From: Diplonema papillatum
Taxonomy: Eukaryota; Euglenozoa; Diplonemea; Diplonemida; Diplonemidae
Length of the DNA: 64,000 nucleotides
Assembly: GCA_030068145.1 (NCBI GenBank)
Contig: JAPJBO010000096.1
Location: 310,001 to 374,000 of the forward strand
Reading direction: 5' to 3'
Made by a program: the position numbers and the translations under genes. Each line of letters starts with the position of its first letter. Within the stretch, counting starts at the first letter, position 1. The notes under the pieces were generated by a model. That model made no database searches. It was not told where the DNA came from and saw nothing but the letters and a program-made list of their open reading frames with translations. Below, in pieces: positions 1 to 16,565 of the stretch.

Positions 1-830
1 AAAAACAAACTGATGAGGGTGACTGATGAGGATGATGACGAGGCCGGTAATCACAAACTGATGAGGCTGATGACGGGAAACCTTGAGTGCCCTTGTGACG
101 GAGAGAACAACGGATCGTCAGGCCGTGCCGTCCCGCTGCGAAAGCATTCGACAGGAATGTCTTCATTAATCAGGAATGAGAGCGTGGGGATCAGAGGACC
201 GGACCACAACGACGAACGGGTGCCTCCTCGTCGGAGGGCGCGGCGGTGTTGTTCCACCTTACTTTAGTGGACGACAGCGAGGCAGATGGCTTGTGGTGGA
301 AAGGTATTGTGCCCTGCGAAGGCAAGGCGCAGAACGCGGAGCACTCGTTCCGGTCGGGAAACCGATTGGGGAATGGTCCAACTCGTAACTTCCCGCCGAC
401 GATCGGTCTTCGACCATAACGAGTTAAAGTAGCGGGCACTTCATTGCTGCGGCTCCACCGGCTTTTCAAGGCATTTAGAGTGCAACTCTACGCGCGGCGG
501 GATAAGCAAGCTTTTTTTAGTCGTAGCCTTTCTCGGTGCGTGAATTTTCTTGCGAACGTACTTCGAGAAAAAGGGTCCGAATGCGAGACAATAAGTTGTT
601 TAGTAGCCCCGTTGCACTGCAGAATCGCCGGAGTTGGGACTTGCACGAAGTAACGGACGAGCAGCCTTTCCTGATCAATGGGGAGCATGATGCGTTCAAA
701 GGATTCTTGTTTCGCGTATTACACGGAAACTCCTCAGAGGTATCTACACGGTACAACTTGTGTGTGCATGACAGGTTCCAAATGCCGCCAACTTTCTTTT
801 GTACCGACATGTCCTCTGCGTGGTATGTTT
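1..830. other. Intergenic, no gene recognised
   Basis: I see no convincing coding exon here; the short ORFs overlap on both strands and lack recognisable motifs. Bases about 628-760 resemble 46685-46820, sharing an opening like CCGGAGTTGGGRCTTGCAC, so this part belongs to a dispersed repeat. Confidence 0.4.
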
Positions 831-831
831 C

Positions 832-1046
832 AAAATACTCGAGGGACTGCCTTGTGTTCATTTCGAAGGAGGCTGAGAGGGGGAGAGAACAATACCACTA
901 CAAAGCGGGTCTTTTTTGTTGAACTCTTACGCCCGCCATTAAACCCAGCTTTACCTGTGTTTCGTGTGGGCTGCAGCACATTTACCTCCTTTGATCTATG
1001 GAACTGGCAGTCTCCTCAAGCATTTCCTACAAAGCAGGTGCTTATT
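832..1046 (+). mobile_element. Fam-A MITE-like element
   Basis: This is one of about nine near-full copies of a 215-bp element. Its ends form an imperfect inverted repeat, AAATACTCGAGGGACTGCC at the left and AAATGCTTGAGGAGACTGCC read inward from the right. A tail CCTACAAAGCAGGTGCTTAT follows the right repeat. No protein is encoded, so it is a non-autonomous element. In this copy the tail is split by a foldback element that starts at 1055. Confidence 0.8.
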
Positions 1047-1054
1047 ATAAGCCT

Positions 1055-1217
1055 TACCTACCCCCATCAAGGGGGTTTGGCTATCCATCTTATGCACGGG
1101 GTGAGGTACCCCTGTGCAAAGTGACTACACTGGTAGTCTACAGTGCCCCCGTGTTTAAGATGGATACTGCCAAAACCCGAGTTTTTCATCCATCTTATGC
1201 ACGGGGGAGGGTAGGTA
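1055..1217. mobile_element. Foldback MITE inserted in Fam-A tail
   Basis: The segment starts TACCTACCCCC and ends GGGTAGGTA as an inverted repeat. Inside are several copies of a motif like CCCGTGTTTAAGATGGAT or CATCCATCTTATGCACGGG in both orientations. It interrupts the Fam-A tail GCTTATACAAAA, which resumes after 1217. Related elements lie at 38018-38123 and 47167-47483. Confidence 0.6.
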
Positions 1218-2187
1218 TACAAAAAAAGAATCCTGTCGCGTATCATGTTCCTCGTCAGTTGATCAGTATAAGCTGGTCGTCCGTCTGTGTCTCAATTAGC
1301 TAATCGCCCTGGCTCTAGAAAGACCGTTCTATTTGTTCAGTTTGCTGGTTGTTGCTAGCGGGTAGCAGCCTGGCTACGCGCCCAGAAAGAGGCGAAGAGA
1401 GGGGGTGACGGAAACCATCTGAGGGAGACAATGCACGTCCGCACGAGGGTCGGTGTCGAAGACCAAGGTGTTAGCCACTTGACCTGTAGGCCCGTGGCTC
1501 CGAAGTACCGCCGAACAGGTGTAAGCTTACTCCAGCAAGCGTTCATTTTGCTTGTTCGTGCCGGTTGATAGACCATTCTACTTTGTCTTCAGGTCAGGAA
1601 CTCGGATCTGCCACCAAAAGACGCATGTGCCCACTTCTTTCACAGCCTTCGAAGTGCTTTGTAGGGCAATCACGGAGCGCCGCAGCTGATTTGTCTTATT
1701 TTCGACCTCACACGGGTTCGCGCAGCGGTGCATTGAATCCAGCAGCAGAAGGTGTTGTGATAGCAAGAGAAGAGATAGAGCGCGGGGACCGTTTCTGCCC
1801 AAGAGCAAGTGGTGCTGGACTGAACGGGCCCGGAATTCAGAAAATGACGTTAACCGGGCCAACGTGTGTTGACGCGGTGGGGAGACATCGTTCGTTGAAT
1901 GTGTAGGCAGTATTTTCTGCCTTTCATGCATGCTTCATGCTGGCATCACGGGGCCGGCTGGCAGCAGCGCGGAGCGTCTTTTTTGAAAACAGGCCGGGAG
2001 GGAATAGGTCCACCGGGCAGTGTGGGGGCCTGGCACCAGCCAGAGGCCAGCCCCCACACCGCTCTGGACAACAACCGCGGGTAACGATCCTAAGTTCTTT
2101 TTGCCCGGCACGCCTTGTCGGTGCGGAGAGCCGGAGCGTGAAATGCCCGAATAGTCAAGCCGCAGCTCTTCTGTGCGTTTTCCAGAG
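1218..2187. other. Intergenic, degenerate repeats
   Basis: No gene is recognised. Bases 1430-1560 look like a decayed minus-strand Fam-E SINE, and 1560-1670 look like decayed Fam-D. Bases about 2018-2062 can fold into a GC-rich hairpin (GTGTGGGGGCCTGGC against GCCAGCCCCCACAC, with one bulge). Confidence 0.4.
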
Positions 2188-2350
2188 TTAAAGTTCGCTT
2201 GAAACTCCGGGGGTTTAGGGTCTCCGTGTGACCGTTCATGAATGGGTTCTCTTAGAGCAAGAAAGGGCTATGTGGTTACGGGTTGTATATTTAGTGCACG
2301 CTTTCGTTGGGTTATGGCTAGCCATGTCCGGGACTGTTTTCGTTGGTTGA
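2188..2350 (+). repeat. Fam-C repeat
   Basis: This copy starts AGAGTTAAAGTTCGCTTGAA and runs through GGGTCTCCGTGTGACC and TTCTCTTAGAGCAAGAAAGG to a T-rich end. The same unit occurs at 10097, 10297, 12958, 27524, 30043, 33445, 40001 and 41166. Several of those copies begin within about 20 bases of the 3' splice site of a minus-strand intron. Confidence 0.75.
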
Positions 2351-3104
2351 GTGTCCCTATCATTCCATGGCACCATGGCACCCTCGTACCTTCAAGGCAC
2401 CAAACGAGATGCAAAGCCGAGCGACCAACAGAAGGAAGCCGACGCACTCAACTGTACTTTCGTGCTCAGAAACGACCGTCCCTACCCTCAGTAAGTCGAG
2501 CCTAGAGGACCCAGACCGAACCTGCGGTTTTGCTCGGAAGTGACCCAGTTTCTTCCGACAAGCGAGAAAACAAAAAACAAAAGCACCGGCTGCGCTGACG
2601 ACGCAGAAAGTCGAACGTTCAGTTCGTGTCAAATGGGAAGGGAGGAGCAGCTTCGGGGACTAAGTTTTTGGCCAAACCGATACACGAACCTCCAGAGATG
2701 ATGAGATGCAAATACTGGTCAGAAAACACAAGAGCAGACATGGCATGCATCGCATCGCTTTCAGCCAGAAGGTCTGTCAGTGCATGCCTGCGCAGTTCAA
2801 ATAATGGTCCCTTCAGTCTCTCGTGACACAGCTTCAACACATTGCTGTGACGGCAGTAAGAGCACGTTTCGTTTGACTACGTCCTCAGGGGCCTTTCTCG
2901 CAAATGCGCAATGTGTATTCTGCAACAGTGTGCCTGACTCCGCCTCGCAAGGTGACATTTTGCCTCATCATCTGGGCAGGTAGGGGGGGCCAACAAACAA
3001 GAATTGGTCCAACACTGAGAGGGGTAGAAAAGCTGGTACGTAAGTCTGCCTTTATTTTTGGGTTTGCTCGATGCTTTGCATCAAGCACACAGGCGTGTGG
3101 TCTT
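2351..3104. other. Intergenic, nothing recognised
   Basis: No gene, RNA or clear repeat is seen here. The short ORFs on both strands have no motif. Confidence 0.4.
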
Positions 3105-3640
3105 TCAATAAGCAATATCTTCTCCCACCTCCCCGGCGGGCCTGCTCCCTGTGCTCGCGCAACGAGCTGGGCCCTTGATGGGACCCAGCGAAATCTCCTC
3201 AGCAGCGAGCTCAGCCCCCGGTGTAGATCCGTGCCCAGTAAGAGGTGAAGTGAGCAGCAAAATGACCACTAATTTTTTCAACAGTGCATATCGAGTGGCC
3301 GTGCAAGACTGTTGCCCTTCGGGTGTGCACCTGTCACGCCCACTTTGCGATCTGTCATCGAGGCGCAACCCAAGGCGACAGCAAGCATGATGGCAAAAAG
3401 TGAAGGCTTGTCGGGTGGTAGTGCTTCTCCACCTCCCGGCGGGTCTCCTGTGCTCGTCGCAACCGTTGATGGGACCCAGCAAAGTCTCCTCGTCCAGCAG
3501 CGAGCTCAGCTCCCGGTCTCGGTTCACGTGCACCAGCAGCAAATCACGCACAGTGTGCACCAACACAAGTGACCACAGCAAGTTTTGCAACAGTGCATGT
3601 CGATCGGGTCATGCAAGACTGTTGCTTTCCGAGTGTGCGG
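3105..3640 (-). pseudogene. Decayed tandem copies of the ZIP gene 3' end
   Basis: Two copies of a unit of about 290 bp lie downstream of the ZIP transporter gene: about 3240-3560, and a partial one about 3105-3310. Each matches the last 60 or so ZIP codons plus the 3' flank, for example CTGTCACGCCCACTTTGCGATC. Indels break the frame. The 3' flanking motif CAAGACTGTTGC recurs beside each copy, so the unit spans the stop codon and 3' flank. This is a head-to-tail duplication of a gene end that is no longer coding. Confidence 0.75.
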
Positions 3641-3643
3641 CTG

Positions 3644-4687
3644 TCACGCCCACTTTGCGATCACTGCCATGGAGGCGCAGCCCAAGGCAACAGCGAGCAT
3701 GACGGCGAAGCGGAGGCCTGTCGGGTGGTACTGCTTCTCTACCTCGTGGCGGGCCTGCTCCCTGCGCTCGTGCGGCGAGCTGGGCCCTTTGACGGGGCCC
3801 AGCGGGATCTCTTCGTCCATCTCGCCACCCTGCTGCACGTGCACCAAGTGCGGCAGCAAGTCGCACAGCGCCATGTACAGCAGGATCCCGGAGGCCACGG
3901 CACCGAGGACTCCCTGCACGGCGCTCGAGGTTCGGCCTCCGTTGTCGCCGATGGAGCGCTCCACGATGATGCCGAGCGCGATCCCCAGCGGCGCGGTGAG
4001 CACGAAGACGAGGATGAAACCGGCTTTGTGCAGGGAGCGGATTGGCGTTTCCGTGACCAACGCGCCCATGGCGAAGCCCTCGCAGAGCTGGTGGAACGAG
4101 ATAGCGATCGCGAGGGTCTTGACGGACGGCTTGTCGGTCATCGCGCCCAGCGTGAAGCCGATGACGATAGAGTGCACGGCCATGGCTAGTTCCAGGACGT
4201 GCATTCGAACTTGCGCGTGCGCGACGTCCTCAGCATCGGGCGTTGCGACGGAGGCTTCGCTGATCCGAGAAATGCGTTTTAGGTCAAGGTATCGGGTCAG
4301 CTCGTGCTCGACGAAGAAAGTGACCAAGAGGGAACCCATGGCAATCAACTCCGCGTATGGGTACCCATGATCGTGAGCTTCACCCTCGTCGTGATCGTGG
4401 TCATGGTCATGGTCGTGATCATGGTCATGGTCATGGTCATCTTCCAAACCGAACCCTTCGGTCACGTGTTCGACGGCCTCGGGCAGGGTGTGCAGCATGG
4501 CCGTCGCCAGCACCACCCCCGCGCCCATGGCGACCAGGAGCAGGATCAACCTCTTCAACTTCGTCGGCACGCCATTCTCCGTCTTCCCCGCCGTCGCCAG
4601 CACCGGCAGCACGGCTCCCAGCGCGCCGCTTGCGAGGACCGCGAACAGGGCGCCGACACGGAGACCCACGGTATCAGATCCGGCCAT
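3644..4687 (-). CDS. ZIP-family metal (zinc/iron) transporter
   Basis: A single-exon ORF of 347 residues has the eight-helix layout of ZIP (SLC39-type) transporters, which move Zn2+ or Fe2+ into the cytosol. Helices fall at about 8-34, 44-70, 110-134, 165-183, 195-216, 225-250, 260-285 and 325-347. The metal site is visible: HSIVIGFTLG in helix 4 and HQLCEGFAMG in helix 5, carrying the paired His and Glu residues of the family. A loop of about nine His-Asp repeats (residues 84-105) lies between helices 2 and 3 and probably binds metal. The start is the first ATG, and helix 1 follows it directly. Length and motifs are intact, so the gene is probably functional. Which metal it moves cannot be read from sequence. 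Its 3' end has been copied downstream (3105-3640). Confidence 0.93.
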   Translation of the reverse strand: MAGSDTVGLRVGALFAVLASGALGAVLPVLATAGKTENGVPTKLKRLILLLVAMGAGVVLATAMLHTLPEAVEHVTEGFGLEDDHDHDHDHDHDHDHDHDEGEAHDHGYPYAELIAMGSLLVTFFVEHELTRYLDLKRISRISEASVATPDAEDVAHAQVRMHVLELAMAVHSIVIGFTLGAMTDKPSVKTLAIAISFHQLCEGFAMGALVTETPIRSLHKAGFILVFVLTAPLGIALGIIVERSIGDNGGRTSSAVQGVLGAVASGILLYMALCDLLPHLVHVQQGGEMDEEIPLGPVKGPSSPHERREQARHEVEKQYHPTGLRFAVMLAVALGCASMAVIAKWA

Positions 4688-4785
4688 GATTAAAATTCGT
4701 TCTTTTTTTTTTTTTTCTGCTCAGAGTGAGCCTGGTTGTGTGGGGATATTGCAAGAACGTGCTTCGAATGTACTATATCAGCTCA

Positions 4786-5346
4786 ACACTGCATTGTTTG
4801 GTCCCGTCTGCGCCGTGTTTCGGTCCTTCAAGCCACGTACATAAGGCGGACCATCATCAGTAGGACAGGCGTGGCGTGTTTTGGTTGATCAAAAGCCCAA
4901 ACCTGGAATGAACAAAGGAGAACACGGAAGAAGCCGGTCAACCACACGCACAAAAAAATACTCAAGGGACTGCCTTGTGCTCATTTCGAAGGAGGCTAGA
5001 GGGGGAGAAAAACAATACAACTACAAAGTGGGTCTTTTTTGTTGAACGCTTACGCCCGCCACTAAACCCAGATTTACCTGTGTTTCGTGTGGGCTACAGC
5101 ACATTTACCTCCTTTGATCTATCGCAACTGGCAGTCTCCTCAAGCATTTCCTACAAAGCAGGTGCTTATACAACTAAAAACCGACACGCTTATCCGCCCT
5201 ACCCCTTTTACTAACATGATCGTCCCTCGCGATTGATGGTAACAGGAAAAGCCTTCTTATTAAAACGCGGTGTGAGTCTGATTTGTCAGGCGGCTCTTCG
5301 TGGCTCGTCACAGCCAGGACCTGCCAGAGCACAGGCGAATCGATAC
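4786..5346 (+). repeat. Fam-F repeat, split by Fam-A
   Basis: Bases 4786-4870 and 5266-5346 match the left and middle parts of the 250-bp repeat seen at 31018-31250 and 51955-52206. Shared motifs include TAAGGCGGACCATCATCAG and GTCACAGCCAGGACC. Fam-A (4952-5175) lies between the two parts. Confidence 0.65.
4952..5175 (+). mobile_element. Fam-A MITE-like element
   Basis: A full-length copy with both terminal repeats and the tail GCAGGTGCTTATACAA. It lies inside a Fam-F repeat. Confidence 0.8.
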
Positions 5347-5454
5347 AGGTATTCTGCATTCTAACGTCAGCTAACCCAAACGGTCTATCAGCAGTCTATC
5401 AACCGGGGGTAGACCGGCTCAAATTCGTTGTAGTAACCGTGCTAGTGGTGTGTA

Positions 5455-5870
5455 GTGTGCGGTGGTTTGAGCTTGGCCTTGGTCACGGCTTTCGGTCATG
5501 GTCATGTTTTCGGTTCTACCTAGCCTTGGAGGTTTGAGCTTGGCCTTGGTCACGGCTTTCGGTGTCATGGTCATGTTTTCGGTTCTACCTAGCCTTGGTG
5601 GTTTGAGGTTGGCCTTGGTCACGGCTTTCGGGGTCATGTTTTCGGTTCTACCTAGCCTTGGTGGTTTGAGCTTGGCCTTGGTCACGGCTTTCGGTGTCAT
5701 GGTCATGTTTACCTAGCCTTGGTGGTTTGAGCTTGGCCTTGGTCACGGCTTTCGGTGTCATGGTCATGTTTACCTAGCCTTGGTGGTTTGAGCTTGGCCT
5801 TGGTCACGGCTTTCGGTGTCATGGTCGTGTTTTCGGTTCTACCTAGCCTTGGTTGGTTCTTGTCATGGTT
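5455..5870 (+). repeat. Minisatellite, about 60-bp unit
   Basis: There are about seven units containing GAGCTTGGCCTTGGTCACGG and CTACCTAGCCTTGG, with length variants made by loss of internal words. ORFs through it are repeat artefacts. Confidence 0.85.
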
Positions 5871-5886
5871 TTCGTCATAGTCATGA

Positions 5887-5945
5887 CCGTGGTCACCCGT
5901 GGTCACCCGTGGTCACCCGTGGTCACCCGTGGTCACCCGTGGTCA
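5887..5945 (+). repeat. 10-bp tandem repeat GTGGTCACCC
   Basis: About six perfect units directly follow the larger minisatellite, with the same GGTCAC word as their core. Confidence 0.85.
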
Positions 5946-7683
5946 CGTTGTTGGTCATGGATTCTTATGGTCTTGGTCTTGGTAGAACTCTTGCAGTACC
6001 CCACTGAGGGAACTTGTGTACAGCGGAGGTACGGGAGTGCACGTAGGTAGTGGGTTGTGTGTCCTAGCCAACCGTTGGAAAATTGCCCACCCTCCCGTAG
6101 GAAAGTGACTTCACCGGGTTGTTTCTCCGACCTTGGTGAGACCTTTTCTTCCATCTCGCAAGTTACCATGTATTCGGTTGATTCATGAATGACTACTGAA
6201 CGAGTTTTCCCTTCCTTTTATGCGTGCTACGTGAGCAACGATCCCACAGCAAATTCCTCCTCTCAAGATAGGCTGGCAAACCAGGTACGCTAAGCAGAAG
6301 AGAAAACAAGTGGGACGCAGTACGCTGTTCTGAGAGAGGAAGAGAGGCGATGAAAACGAAGAAGACGAGAAGACGGGAAGAGCGCTACACAACAAGAAAA
6401 AAAAAGGTGCTTCGGGTCCGAAAGCGGGTGATCGTGTCGCCCAGGTTGACGCAAGGACCCTGCAAGACGGGTCCTAGGGGGGGGGAGTCTGGTGCCACGG
6501 CCGACGCTAACGCCAACGGCTGTTTGAGGTCCCGTTGCTCAGGAAGCACGCAAGTTGCGGCAATACTTCTCCTCCGTTCTCTCGGTACGTTCACCGAAAC
6601 AAAAAAAAGAGGAACGCAGAAAACAAAGATAGCTCAGAGATATATTCGTTGTTGTCGAGAGTTAGAAAGCGTGGACAAGGAGAGCGGTCTCTCTTTTTAT
6701 CGGCTAGGGACGGGGAAACACTACACGGACACACACGCGCATAGAGTCAGCACACACGCACACAATAGGAGAGAGAGAGAGAGACGAGTTAGAGTGCAGG
6801 GACCATCTCTCCGGGGAGTTTCCGGTCTCCTCACTTCTCTTCGCACTGCTACGGCGGGCGTAAGTCGCTCCGGAGGCGCGCTGCAGGTTGCGGCTCTGCT
6901 ACAGTGAGTGGCGGCACCGGAGTTGGTGCTGCAGCGGGCGCTCTGGCCGGCGGGAATAGGACACGGTTGTGCAACCAGCACACGGACGATGAACATGCTC
7001 TTGCGACCGGGAACTGTTTCATTGCAAGGTTGCAAAACACTGACATGGTTCAACAGTAACGGTTTTTCCGGGTCACACATTGTAACGAAGCCTTTTTTCA
7101 TACTGGTGAACAACCGTGAAGGGGACAAACAACATGAGAGAGAGAGAGAGAGAGAGAGAGAGGGTGGTCCTTCTTTCGCATTCGTTCTCTCGGCGCAGAC
7201 CTCGCACGATCAGACGAGAACGAACAGACGGTCAAAAAAGACAAAGCAGCGTTGACAGCTGGCAACAACCAACCTTCCGGCGCCCGTGCGTTGTTGCAGC
7301 AGCGGTAGGTTATTGGCAGGTCCGACGACCGAATAACCGTATAACACAAAGGAAAACAAAAAAAAAAACAGGAGGAACACAGAAACGACAGTACGTTCCA
7401 AAAAAAAAAGAAAAGAAAAGAAAGATGTCAATTCGATGGAGCCGGCGTGACATTTTTATGGGCGGGAGCGAGGGTAACGAGGACCTTTTGCGGTGGAAAA
7501 TCCGGCTGCTGGCTGGTCACCTTGAAAAAGAAATGGGGATAGTGGGAAGAGAACGTGGGAGGGGGGGTGAGGGGGATTTGTAGGAACGTGCTTGAATTTG
7601 GTCAGTTTCGCGGTATCGAGTCCCACCCAACTCCGTGATTGCTGCGCTCACTTCCGGCAAGTGCTCGGAGGCGGTGCCAATTG
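5946..7683. other. Intergenic with GA microsatellites
   Basis: No gene is recognised. Short (GA)n tracts lie at about 6769-6783 and 7136-7161. The ORFs here are low-complexity or overlapping and carry no domain. Confidence 0.4.
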
Positions 7684-7869
7684 CACGGTGAACTCCACCA
7701 ACTTTTACTCGAGCTAAAGTCCAGCCTCAAGTGCGGGAGTGACCACACCCGGAAATAGGGTGTGAAATAGAGTGTGGCACACCCTATTTCACACCCTATT
7801 TCCGGGTGTGGACACCCGCTTTTGGAGAGTCTGGTTTCACTGGAGTAAAAGTTGCTGGAGTTCGCCGTG
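7684..7869. mobile_element. Fam-G MITE with long inverted repeats
   Basis: The left end CACGGTGAACTCCACCAACT mirrors the right end (inward CACGGCGAACTCCAGCAACT). The middle is a second palindrome built on GAAATAGGGTGTG. A larger relative with the same ends lies at 17932-18504. No ORF is present. Confidence 0.75.
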
Positions 7870-9256
7870 TGCCACTCATGCTGAATTTGGGCCAGAGCGG
7901 GGCCCACTTTCGACCACCACACGCTGCCACGGTACGTAGACTCCTCGTATCAGCGTGGCATGTGGGCGTCTGCAGGAGAGGACAGCGATGTGTTTCGCGC
8001 AGGTAGGTGTCTGTTCGTAGTTCGTCGCAGCCAGGTCTACCTAATGCTACGAGAGCATACGGAAGAGAGAGAGAGAGAGAGAGGAAGGAGGAGAGGCTTA
8101 AAAAAAGACAGGCACTCGTTTTGTTTGTGCGTGCCGGTGGATCGTTTTCCCACTTGTATTCACCTTCTGTCAGCTTCAGGCAAGGAACTCTGATCAACCA
8201 CCAAAACACACTGCCAACGTCATTTTAGCCTGCACAATGCATTGAAGGGCAACCCGCAAGATTGTGAATACTAAGAAAAGAAGAGAGACTGCTCGTTCGT
8301 GCGATGGAAAAGAGGAAGAAGGAACCCACGCGGCGTGTGCAGCTGGAGACCCCGAAACCAGGTGATTCCAGCACCCGCGACACGGGATCTCCGGGACCAC
8401 CCGCACGTTGGTTCCCGAACCGCAAAACCGCTTGGGGTTTTTTTTTTTATATATATATATAGCTTATTTCCTTTTTTCTTTGTGCCTAACAAAAGCAAAC
8501 CGGTTTCTGTCGAGAACAGAAACCGATCGCTGGCAGCGTACTATCCTCACTCCCGTTCAAAAAGAAGTGCGCACCAGCAAAGAGCCGGATGCGTTTTTTG
8601 AGTGAAAGTTTTTGTTGCTGTCGAGCCTCTTTTTACTCCCGGTTGTGTCCAGTGGCTTCAGCAGCTGGCGCGCGGGTGTTCGGAATTGCTGCACCTGAAC
8701 CCACGCGTTATGGTACAGTTTTTGAAAGGCGGGGCGGGCGAAGCAGCTTGAGCTGCTTCCCAGCTCGATATTTTTTTTCGTTGTGGCGTGTGCGTGGGGG
8801 CGGGATGGGGGAAGAGGGGGGAGGGTGCAGCCTTCTAGCTCCTCAACACAACGCCGTTTTGGCGGGTTTCCGGATCTTCCAGCGACACGGTCCACATATC
8901 GTTGCTGCAGCATACACGAGCCTTCCGGCTATTGCGCACTCGATGAACGAGATTCGGGTCTCTCGTACTTACGGCAACATTTTGTTTTCGTTCGTCCGCG
9001 CGAGACCTCAGCACTCCACGGACGCGTTTTTCCCCCCCAAATAATGGGCAGCATTCAATCCTCACTGGAAGATGACGCTTCTTTTTCCCCTTTCGACTGA
9101 AAAAGTGGCTGCCGGCGTGTGTCAGTCTTGTGTTGCCGACGAATCAACCGGGGTTGATGTACGTCTAGTCTGGTGTCCTTTTTGTGCGGTCGACGATGTA
9201 CGTCGTTCTGTTTTTTTTTTTCTTTTCTTCCGTTCTTGCAGGCGTCGTTCGGGGCC
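7870..9256. other. Intergenic, repeat remnants
   Basis: A diverged Fam-F stretch lies at about 7935-8060, a (GA)n tract at about 8065-8083, and a Fam-D copy at about 8095-8265 (GATCAACCACCAAAACACAC). No exon is recognised; the malate synthase gene ends at 9257. Confidence 0.45.
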
Positions 9257-14644
<5,388 letters not shown>

Positions 14645-15348
14645 TTTTGCTCTTCAGTGGAGAGGGCTTGTTTTTCTTTTTTTTTTTTTTTGTTACCTGT
14701 CGATCAGGGGTTTATATGGAAAGCTGGGTCCTCTGTATTCCTCCACATGCCTGTGGGGGTGGTTAACTTTTTACCAAGAAAGTGATTTCTCAGTGTGGTT
14801 GCGGAGCTGCAACCAATGAACCCCCCAGTGTAGCATAGCGCAGCCCAGCACAGCCGAATTGTCTCGTTCGTGTCTCGATCATAAAGGAAAAGGTGTGTCA
14901 AGTGTACGGCAGGGAACTTCAAGTTAAAACAACGTAAGCTACAAACCTACAATGGGTACTACAGGCCTACAATACTAGCCTCAAAAAGGGGCACTGGATG
15001 TGCAACAAGCAGGGTTCTTCTTGTAAGGACAACTGCTGCTGTATCAAAGTATAACGAAGCTCTTGCAAACTTGAGCTGCGTAGGGCGCACATTTGCATAG
15101 CCACAACCAAGTACTCCCTCAAAAGAGTCAACGAAGTCCGCTGTGACTGGCTTATTCCACTGAAAGTGGACGCCAAGAACAAGCAAGCTGGCTCCCCGGG
15201 CCCGGCCCCCTTCAGTGGCTGGTCCCCCAGTGCTGGCCACTCACGGCGGCCCCCCGACAGTTTTCTTTTTTTTTTGGAGCGTGGGGGTTACCCCCACGTA
15301 AGACCCCCCTTATAAATCACTGCTGTCGATGCAGGGCAGGAGACTCTA
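14645..15348. other. Upstream of malate synthase, nothing recognised
   Basis: This presumably contains the promoter and 5' UTR of malate synthase, but no conserved promoter element is recognised. Confidence 0.4.
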
Positions 15349-15480
15349 GCACTTTGTCTGACCGAGCACAAGAAGTCGGCTTCAGCCGAAACCCCGGTTT
15401 TGGGGCTCTGCGGTGCCTGTGGGTGTCTGAGTGCCTGGAACTGTCGCCCCGCGCACGCAAACAAGGGACCGGAGGGGGGT
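15349..15480. repeat. Fam-H dispersed repeat
   Basis: It matches 37464-37597 closely, with CTTTGTCTGACCGAGC, ACCCCGGTTTTGGGGCTCTG and CTGTGGGTGTCTGAGTGCCT shared. In the other copy it interrupts a Fam-J repeat. Confidence 0.7.
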
Positions 15481-16031
15481 GGTCTCTTCCCTGAGAGAGT
15501 CACCAAGTGTATGGGTCAGTTGTGCTGACGGGAACCTTTCCGGAACAAATTTCCTCGAGGAGTAGAGCGGCAATCTTCAGCTGATTGAGCGTCTTCTCAA
15601 TGTGGGGAATTCAAGCGCAAAAACGATCACAGAGAAACGAAATAGCTTCGTGTTCCTCGCAGTTTCTAGTTTCCGGGGTAGGCAACGTTTCCCCGTGCGT
15701 CAACAACAAACGAAGGAAGCATGGTACAAAAGAAGACGCACAGTCGGTTGCAAGGGGGGGAACGGAACGGACGCTTTTCTTGTGGTGGCTTGACCCAAGA
15801 ATTTTGGTCTCCAGTTGGAAGATGACAAACGAATGAATTGGAGCTCCTGCACGTTTAAAGCACAAAGATACGTGCGACTTGGTTCCAGCTCTCTTCGTGA
15901 GCCTAGTTCCCAGGCCCTCGTGCTCTAAGCGTACCACAAGAAAGATGCGGTGTCTTTCCCCCTGCTCGACAAAAAGAACAGGCACCGGAGCACGAGCGTT
16001 TTTTTTTTAAGAGTTATAGTTTTTGTGCAAT
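15481..16031. other. Intergenic, nothing recognised
   Basis: No gene or clear repeat is seen, apart from a T-rich AGAGTTATAG word near 16010 that resembles a Fam-C start. Confidence 0.35.
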
Positions 16032-16565
16032 TTACTGGGGGGGGTCGAATACAGGAGGTACCTTGAATAGAAGAGGTACCTTGAATACAAGAGGCATTTT
16101 GGAAATCTGGAAAAAGGTTGGATTTTTCCTTGGTCCGCATAACAGACCTTTTTCGACGGTTTTCTGATCGCGATGAGCTCCGATGAAGAGAACCGTGAAA
16201 AATAGACCCGGGGACCAAGATTTATGTGCGTGGTTCATGGGTCTTTGCCAGATGCGGGGCACCGGGCGTGGAACCCACAGGTTTTCAATAGAAAGGACGG
16301 GAATCGACCCACTGGTTGGTGACATTTCTTTGCTGGCCCTTGTAGCAGACCTTTTTCGGCGAATTTGTGCTCGCGTTCAGCTCCGATGAAGAGAACCGTG
16401 AAAAATAGACCCGGGGACCACAAATTGCGTGCGTCTTTCAAGAAGAAGGGAGCTCCCGCGGTTTCCGGGTTTGCGGTACTTTTTCCATTTCTTTTTCGGG
16501 AAACTTTTGCAGGATCGGCACGCCGAATAGAAGAGGTACCTCTTGTATTCGACCCCCCCCAGTAA
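16032..16565. mobile_element. Foldback element with 32-bp inverted ends
   Basis: The left end TTACTGGGGGGGGTCGAATA is mirrored at the right (TATTCGACCCCCCCCAGTAA), followed on each side by GAGGTACC words. The interior holds two direct copies of about 90 bp sharing GATGAAGAGAACCGTGAAAA and TAGACCCGGGGACCA. No transposase is present. Confidence 0.75.

Noticed and set aside
2040-2130. LSU-like words CCGCGGGTAACGATCCTAAG
   Set aside because: They resemble a conserved LSU region only loosely; the expected following motif and flanks do not match.
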